DNA of 29,924 nt, from positions 1-29,924 of the IMG/VR virus record IMGVR_UViG_3300020189_000049; one strand, given 5' to 3'. A program made the position numbers and the translations under genes. This stretch comes from a virus. Of this stretch, positions 25,109-29,924 are shown piece after piece (within the stretch, counting starts at the first letter, position 1; each line of letters begins with the position of its first letter). The notes under the pieces were generated by a model. That model saw only the letters and a program-made list of their open reading frames with translations. It searched no databases and was not told the origin of the DNA.

Positions 25109-25996
25109 ATGGCAGTTAATCCTTACTTCAACCAGAATCTTAGAGGTACACAGAACCTCTACGAAGATTTGGTTCTAGAATCCATAAAAATATATGGTCA
25201 AGATGTATATTATCTCCCTCGTGAAACAGTAAACGAGGATACGATTCTTGGTGACTTAGAAGCATCTCGTTTCGGAAATGCTTATAAGGTTGAAATGTAT
25301 ATTGAGAACATTGAAGGATTCGATGGTGAGGGAGATCTGTTTACTAAGTTTGGTGTAGAAATTCGTGATGAGGCAACATTCATCGTAGCACGTCGTAGAT
25401 GGACAAGCGCAGTTGCAAGAGCGCAGAGTGATGCAAATATTATTAGACCACGGGAAGGGGATTTAATATATCTTCCTTTGTCAAAGTCTATGTTCCAGAT
25501 TCAACATGTAGAACATGAACAGCCATTTTATCAGTTAAATAATTTACCTATTTACAAGATGCGCTCACAGCTATTTGAATTCAGTGGTGAAGATTTTGAT
25601 ACGGGTGTCGATGATATCCAGGCTATTGAAGAAAACTATGCATACGAATTCTTACTACAACTTGATTCTGGTGGTGACTTTGTAGAAGGTGATACTATGA
25701 TTCAGACATTGTCTGATGGTACAGTACTTACGGGAGAAGTTAGTAGATATTCTGATTCAGATAAGATTCTAGGTCTTATTAATTTTGGTGGGGATGATGG
25801 TCTATTCCATCTTCCAACTACTGATGTATTTGTACAAAGAATCGCAGCAGATGGTGGTGGTACATCATTTGTGTTATCAGTAACAGAGAATAACCAGCTC
25901 AGTGAAAATGAACAGAATGATGCATTTGATACAACAACCACGGATCTTGGCTTCCTAGACTTCTCTGAAAGCAATCCGTTTGGAGATCCTCAGTAA
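25109..25996 (+). CDS. gp14: Neck protein gp14
   Basis: A 295-residue homologue of T4 gp14 (256 residues). The N-terminal 'VNPYFNQNLRGTQNLYEDLV' then 'LESIKIYGQDVYYLPR' (residues about 3-38) and 'FGVEIRDEATFIVARRRW' (about 81-98) are the family signature, followed by 'RPREGDLIYLPLSKSMFQI'. It acts with gp13 in head completion and neck formation. A Gly/Asp-rich C-terminal stretch (about 205-295, 'GGDFVEGDT', 'FGGDDGLFHL', 'SESNPFGDPQ') is longer than in T4. The stop overlaps the gp15 start by one base. Confidence 0.9.
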   Translation: MAVNPYFNQNLRGTQNLYEDLVLESIKIYGQDVYYLPRETVNEDTILGDLEASRFGNAYKVEMYIENIEGFDGEGDLFTKFGVEIRDEATFIVARRRWTSAVARAQSDANIIRPREGDLIYLPLSKSMFQIQHVEHEQPFYQLNNLPIYKMRSQLFEFSGEDFDTGVDDIQAIEENYAYEFLLQLDSGGDFVEGDTMIQTLSDGTVLTGEVSRYSDSDKILGLINFGGDDGLFHLPTTDVFVQRIAADGGGTSFVLSVTENNQLSENEQNDAFDTTTTDLGFLDFSESNPFGDPQ

Positions 25997-26784
25997 TGTT
26001 AGGTGATTATTTCTACCACGAACGAATTAGAAAAAGTGTGGCTATGTTTGGCTCACTCTTTAACAACATCTACGTGCTACGTAAGAACTCTTCTGGTGGT
26101 GTTATTAGTACACAAAAGGTTCCTTTGTCGTATGCACCAAAGCGTGACTTCTTAGAACGTATTCGTGAGAATCCAGATCTATATGATGATACAAAGGTAG
26201 CTATGAAGTTACCTCGTATGTCTTTTGAGATTATTGGTTACCAGTACGATGCTCAAAGACAATTACAGAAAATGAATAACTTTTCTAAATCTGGTAGTGC
26301 TACAGAGAACAGAGCGAAGATTAATGCTCCGGTTCCTTATAGTATTAGTATGCAGCTTAATGTTTATTCTAAGACACAAGATGATGCACTACAAATTGTA
26401 GAACAAATTATACCATATTTTAGTCCACAGTATACATTAACAATCCAACCGTTTTCTAATTACAACGACGTGAAAGAAGACGTACCGATTATCCTACAAG
26501 GTATGAGTTACCTTGATGATTATGAGGGTAACTTTGGTAGAAGAACTATTATCTACCAGTTGGACTTCTTGATGCATGCAAACTTCTATCATGGTATTGC
26601 AAATTCAAAGATTATTCGTCAGGTGGATGGGAATCTTTATGTTGGTGTATTAACAGACTCAGATGGGTTTGGTAACTCTGTTTACCCACAACCTAAGCTT
26701 ACCGTGCTACCTAATCCATTAGACGTGTCACCAGATAGTGATTATGGATTTACTGAAACCTTTACATATGTGGATAGTGCATAA
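25996..26784 (+). CDS. gp15: Tail terminator / sheath stabiliser gp15
   Basis: A 262-residue homologue of T4 gp15 (272 residues). 'MLGDYFYHERIRKSVAMFGS' then 'LFNNIYVLR' (residues 1-29), 'VPLSYAPKRDFLERI' and 'KLPRMSFEIIGYQYDAQRQL' (about 74-93) follow the T4 layout ('FYNSSFRRYATLMGDLFSNI', 'VPITYASKEHF', 'LPRINLHLVDFSYNA'). In T4 it forms the hexameric ring that caps the tail sheath and tube and joins the neck. Coupled by one-base overlaps to both neighbours. Confidence 0.9.
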   Translation: MLGDYFYHERIRKSVAMFGSLFNNIYVLRKNSSGGVISTQKVPLSYAPKRDFLERIRENPDLYDDTKVAMKLPRMSFEIIGYQYDAQRQLQKMNNFSKSGSATENRAKINAPVPYSISMQLNVYSKTQDDALQIVEQIIPYFSPQYTLTIQPFSNYNDVKEDVPIILQGMSYLDDYEGNFGRRTIIYQLDFLMHANFYHGIANSKIIRQVDGNLYVGVLTDSDGFGNSVYPQPKLTVLPNPLDVSPDSDYGFTETFTYVDSA

Positions 26785-27140
26785 TGGAAAACAATGAAAA
26801 TATCAAAAGTGATTATGAATATTCCAGAGACACCTATTACGAAATTCTAGAAAAAGGTAAAGAAAGTCTGGAACTTATGATCGAGGTCGCACGCGAGAGC
26901 GAGCACCCGAGAGCGTTCGAAGTATTATCTGGTATGATGAAGAATATGGCAGATATTAATGATAAATTAATGGATTTAAATAAAAAGAATAGAGATATTA
27001 ACGAACAACCAAAACAGGCACAAGTTGGTACAACAAATAATAATTTGTTTATTGGATCAACAACAGATTTACAAAGATTCCTTCAGGCACAAACCGCTGA
27101 TAATGTAATTGATATGACGCCGAGGTTAGATGATAAATGA
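26784..27140 (+). CDS. gp16: Terminase small subunit gp16
   Basis: A 118-residue homologue of T4 gp16 (164 residues). 'DYEYSRDTYYEILEKGKESL' then 'ELMIEVARESEHPRAFEVLS' (residues about 10-49) and 'NNNLFIGSTTDLQRFLQAQ' (about 85-103) match the conserved parts of T4 gp16 ('DYNYVRQNLYHLIEQGQNAL', 'SEHPRTFEVV', 'NNSLFVGSTAELNKFL'). In T4 it forms rings that regulate the gp17 motor at packaging start. It is shorter mainly at the N-terminus, where T4 has a DNA-binding helical region. Its end overlaps gp17 by 11 nt. Confidence 0.9.
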   Translation: MENNENIKSDYEYSRDTYYEILEKGKESLELMIEVARESEHPRAFEVLSGMMKNMADINDKLMDLNKKNRDINEQPKQAQVGTTNNNLFIGSTTDLQRFLQAQTADNVIDMTPRLDDK

Positions 27141-28722
27141 AAAAGAGAGTTATCTCGGTAATATTAATGTAAAGCGAGATGGCGTTGTCCAGGAATGGAC
27201 AAAAGAACAAATAATAGAATATCAAAAATGTATGCAAAGTCCTGCTTACTTTGCTCGTACTTATTGTAAGATTATTTCACTTGATAAGGGTTTAGTACCA
27301 TTTGAATTATATCCTTATCAGGAAAACATGTTTGGACATTTTAATGAGTATAGGTTTAGTATTGTACTTGCCTGTCGTCAGTCAGGAAAATCAATTTCGT
27401 CAGTTGTCTACCTCCTCTGGTACGCAATCTTCCATTCTGAAAAGACTATTGCAATTTTGGCAAATAAAGGTGCGACTGCAAGAGAGATGCTTGCAAGGGT
27501 TACACTTGCTCTCGAAAATCTTCCTTTCTTTCTTCAGCCTGGTTGTAAAGCCCTTAATAAAGGTTCTATTGAGTTCAGTAATAATTCTAGGATTATCGCT
27601 GCTGCTACTTCTGGATCTTCTATTCGGGGTATGTCTGTTAACCTCCTTTATCTAGACGAATTTGCTTTCGTTGAACGTGCTGCAGAGTTCTATACGTCAA
27701 CCTATCCTGTTGTATCAGCTGGTAAAGAAACAAAGGTGATTATTACTTCTACAGCAAATGGTATTGGTAACCAGTTCTATAAAATCTGGGAAGGTGCAAC
27801 ACAAGGTATAAATGAATTTAAACCATTTAGGGTAGATTGGTGGGACGTACCAGGTCGAGATGAAGCCTGGAAGAAGGAAACTATTGCTAATACTAGTCAG
27901 CTACAGTTCGATCAGGAATTTGGAAATACGTTCTTTGGAACAGGTGATACACTTATTAATGCTGAAACTCTCATGGGTATGAGAGCAAAACCGCCTATTC
28001 ATGTTGACGGTGATTTATATGTTTACAAAGAACCGATTAAAGATCATGATTACATTGTAACAGTAGATGTGTCAAAGGGAAGAGGCCAGGACTACAGTAC
28101 TTTTAATGTGATCGATATTAGCACGAGGCCTTTTGAACAGGTTGCTGTATATCGCAATAACCTTATCTCTCCTATTCTCTTCCCAAACATTATTTATAAG
28201 TATGCGAAAGTCTATAATGATGCATACGTCGTAGTAGAATCAAATGACCAAGGTGGTGTAGTTTGTAATGGTTTATATCATGACTTAGAATATGAAAATA
28301 TGCACGTTGAATCCACTGTGAAAGCCAATGCACTTGGTATTGAAATGAATAGAAAAGTCAAAAGACTTGGTTGTTCATCTATTAAGGATATATTAGAAAA
28401 TAATAAATTGCAGATTGTAGATGAAAATACTATATTAGAAATTAGTACATTTGTAGCAAAAGGACAATCATACGAAGCATCTGATGGTAACCATGATGAT
28501 TTGATGATGAATCTTGTTATGTTTGGATATTTTGTTTCTACAAGTTACTTTGCAAATCTAACTGATATTAATATTAAACAAATGTTGTTTGAACAGAAGA
28601 TGAAAGAAATTGAAGACGATGTTGTACCATTCGGCTTTATTGATACTGGTGAAGAGCAAATAGAACGTATAGAACAATCAGAACGAGATGGATGGGCTAT
28701 CGAGTATGATGCGGATCTCTAA
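27130..28722 (+). CDS. gp17: Terminase large subunit gp17 (packaging ATPase-nuclease)
   Basis: A 530-residue homologue of T4 gp17 (610 residues), the motor that pumps DNA into the prohead and cuts concatemers. ATPase part: Walker A 'CRQSGKS' (82-88), Walker B 'LLYLDEF' (172-178) followed by the catalytic Glu E177, and coupling motif 'TSTAN' (206-210). Nuclease part: 'IVTVDVSKGRGQDYSTFNVI' with D313, 'VVVESNDQGG' with E370 and 'GNHDDLMMN' with D456/D457, forming the RNase H-like acidic triad of T4 D401/E458/D542. All key residues are intact, so the protein should be active. The gene starts inside gp16 (ATG 27130) and ends 12 nt before the late promoter of gp18. Confidence 0.97.
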   Translation: MINEKESYLGNINVKRDGVVQEWTKEQIIEYQKCMQSPAYFARTYCKIISLDKGLVPFELYPYQENMFGHFNEYRFSIVLACRQSGKSISSVVYLLWYAIFHSEKTIAILANKGATAREMLARVTLALENLPFFLQPGCKALNKGSIEFSNNSRIIAAATSGSSIRGMSVNLLYLDEFAFVERAAEFYTSTYPVVSAGKETKVIITSTANGIGNQFYKIWEGATQGINEFKPFRVDWWDVPGRDEAWKKETIANTSQLQFDQEFGNTFFGTGDTLINAETLMGMRAKPPIHVDGDLYVYKEPIKDHDYIVTVDVSKGRGQDYSTFNVIDISTRPFEQVAVYRNNLISPILFPNIIYKYAKVYNDAYVVVESNDQGGVVCNGLYHDLEYENMHVESTVKANALGIEMNRKVKRLGCSSIKDILENNKLQIVDENTILEISTFVAKGQSYEASDGNHDDLMMNLVMFGYFVSTSYFANLTDINIKQMLFEQKMKEIEDDVVPFGFIDTGEEQIERIEQSERDGWAIEYDADL

Positions 28723-28734
28723 AATATAATTTCT

Positions 28735-28742
28735 TATAAATA
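28735..28742 (+). promoter_or_regulatory. T4-type late promoter motif TATAAATA before tail sheath gene
   Basis: An exact TATAAATA in the 81-nt gap between gp17 and gp18, 61 nt before the ATG at 28804. The spacing leaves an untranslated leader of about 50 nt that includes the palindrome at 28769-28782. T4 gene 18 is likewise expressed late, in line with this site. Confidence 0.75.
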
Positions 28743-28768
28743 GAAGTATTGAAACTCCGTATTATGAC

Positions 28769-28782
28769 TTATAAGCTTATAA
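28769..28782. other. 14-nt perfect palindrome TTATAAGCTTATAA in gp18 leader
   Basis: A perfect inverted repeat between the late promoter and the gp18 ribosome site (AGAGGAAAGAG at 28791-28801). The arms meet directly, so a stable RNA hairpin is unlikely; it could be a protein-binding site or chance in AT-rich DNA. Confidence 0.35.
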
Positions 28783-28803
28783 TTTAACTCAGAGGAAAGA
28801 GTC

Positions 28804-29924
28804 ATGGCATTATTCACACCCTCCGCCTCTCCGGCGATTACGGTCAAAGAAATTGACCTTACTGGTGTAGTGCCGAACGTTACAACTAGCACAGGTGCAT
28901 TCGTTGGGGAATTTAAATGGGGGCCAGTTGAAACCCCTATTTTGGTCTCAAATGAAGCAGGTCTTGTTGAACAGTTTAGTACACCAGACAGTGATAACAC
29001 TGTGGAATGGCACTCCGCAGCGTACTTTTTAAGATATTCTAATGCCCTTTATGTTGTCAGAGCAATCAATGACGCAGGTGATCTACCTGTTAACTCATAC
29101 GATGCTTCAGCAGCAGTAGGTGCATCAGATTCCGCAAGTTACCCAATCCCATCTGCAAGTCGTCCATTGGTAAAGAACGATGACAACTGGGACGATCAAA
29201 AAGCAACACTTGCAAGTGGTTCATTTGTTGAAGATTCAGCAACAGTTACCGTTAATCACACCTTTTTGGCTAAATGGCCTGGTGAATTAGGTAACTCGTT
29301 AAAGGTAGAATTCCTTGGTGCTGATTCAGCAGATAATGACTCTGCTTTTGAAGCTTGGGCTTATCGTACAAACTTTGATGCTGCTCCTAAGACATCAACT
29401 TATGCATCCGATCGTGGTGCAACGAACGATGAGGTTCACGTAGCAGTTATTGATGAAGATGGACTTTTCACAGGGACAAGAGGTTCAGTTCTTGAAACGT
29501 TCCCGTTCCTTTCACTTGCTAAAGGCGCAACAAACGCAGATGGTTCAACGAACTATATGCCTGATGTGATCAACAACGCTTCCCGATATATTTGGCAAGC
29601 AGGATTTGGTCCAGCATTCATTTCAAATGGACGTTTATTCTCAACCCTTGCAGGCACAAATATAGATTCAGGTGACGATTATGTCTACCGAGGGGGAGAC
29701 GTTGTTCAGAGCGTTTCACTTGTTAATGGTAGAGACAATACAGCACTTGACACCGGTGATTACGGGAAGGGCTTCGATCAGTTCGAAGACACAGAGCAAA
29801 TCACTGTTGATATGCTTATTGCTCCAGGTATGAACAGCAGAACAAATCAAACAACTGTTGTTAACGATCTGGTATCAATTGCAGGCACAACAAGAAAAGA
29901 TTGTGTAGCAGTTACATCACCAGC
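28804..29924 (+). CDS. gp18: Tail sheath protein gp18, N-terminal part (3' end outside window)
   Basis: The frame from ATG 28804 remains open to the last base (373 codons plus 2 nt); T4 gp18 has 659 residues, so a little more than half is visible. 'MALFTPSASPAITVKEIDLT', then 'GVVPNVTTSTGAFVGEFKWG' and 'PVETPILVSNEAGLVEQF' is the classical sheath N-terminus, followed by 'AAYFLRYSNALYVVRA' and, near the window end, 'TRKDCVAVTSP', another conserved point in sheath proteins. gp18 polymerises round the tail tube and contracts at infection. It has a strong AGAGGAAAGAG ribosome site and its own late promoter, as expected for an abundant protein. Confidence 0.95.
   Translation, partial: MALFTPSASPAITVKEIDLTGVVPNVTTSTGAFVGEFKWGPVETPILVSNEAGLVEQFSTPDSDNTVEWHSAAYFLRYSNALYVVRAINDAGDLPVNSYDASAAVGASDSASYPIPSASRPLVKNDDNWDDQKATLASGSFVEDSATVTVNHTFLAKWPGELGNSLKVEFLGADSADNDSAFEAWAYRTNFDAAPKTSTYASDRGATNDEVHVAVIDEDGLFTGTRGSVLETFPFLSLAKGATNADGSTNYMPDVINNASRYIWQAGFGPAFISNGRLFSTLAGTNIDSGDDYVYRGGDVVQSVSLVNGRDNTALDTGDYGKGFDQFEDTEQITVDMLIAPGMNSRTNQTTVVNDLVSIAGTTRKDCVAVTSP

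Noticed and set aside
1-29924. tRNA genes, homing endonucleases, integrase or insertion sequences
   Set aside because: No gap is large enough for an unnoticed gene of these kinds, and no frame shows their motifs; the three gaps over 30 nt hold promoters and leaders only.

Overview
The window reads as one continuous, all-plus-strand late (virion morphogenesis) region of a T4-like contractile-tailed phage (myovirus). It starts inside the baseplate wedge gene 6 and ends inside the tail sheath gene 18. Genes are tightly packed: stop/start overlaps of 1-4 nt are common, and the only gaps over 30 nt are 2154-2194, 17703-17757 and 28723-28803. There are no rRNA or tRNA genes and no host genes. Several families are typical of marine T4-like phages (cyanophage and Pelagibacter-phage relatives): the DUF4815 baseplate/fibre protein, small basic coiled-coil protein, INELDSDIG-repeat fibre, Y-x-G repeat proteins and 'ADSA' fibre. 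The host cannot be told from this window.

Layout. 1-4603: baseplate (gp6 C-terminal part, a protein in the gp7 position, a fibre-like protein behind a late promoter, gp8). 4615-15011: adsorption/fibre block (1704-aa DUF4815 protein, 74-aa coiled coil, 355-aa INEL-repeat fibre, and two paralogous proteins built on a four-residue aromatic repeat). 15025-17702: accessory cassette (unknown basic coiled-coil protein, glycosyltransferase, 2OG-Fe(II) oxygenase-like protein, second glycosyltransferase), which looks more AT-rich than the virion genes. 17758-24335: after two tandem late-promoter motifs, a small Ig-like virion protein and a 2071-aa repeat-built fibre. 24349-29924: the canonical T4 neck-tail-packaging run gp13, gp14, gp15, gp16 (small terminase), gp17 (large terminase), late promoter, gp18 (tail sheath, cut by the window end).

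In T4 the order is 6-7-8-9-10-11-12-wac-13-14-15-16-17-18. Here the 9-to-wac interval is replaced by about 19.7 kb of repeat-rich fibre genes plus a modification cassette, while the flanks stay in T4 order. The most unusual content is the pair of tetrapeptide ([ND]-[YF]-x-[GRST]) repeat proteins at 11035-15011. The longer one carries 27 N-[YF]-T sites, against 3 in its shorter paralogue. Both sit immediately upstream of the glycosyltransferase/oxygenase cassette, which suggests (as inference only) a virion protein modified by phage-encoded enzymes.
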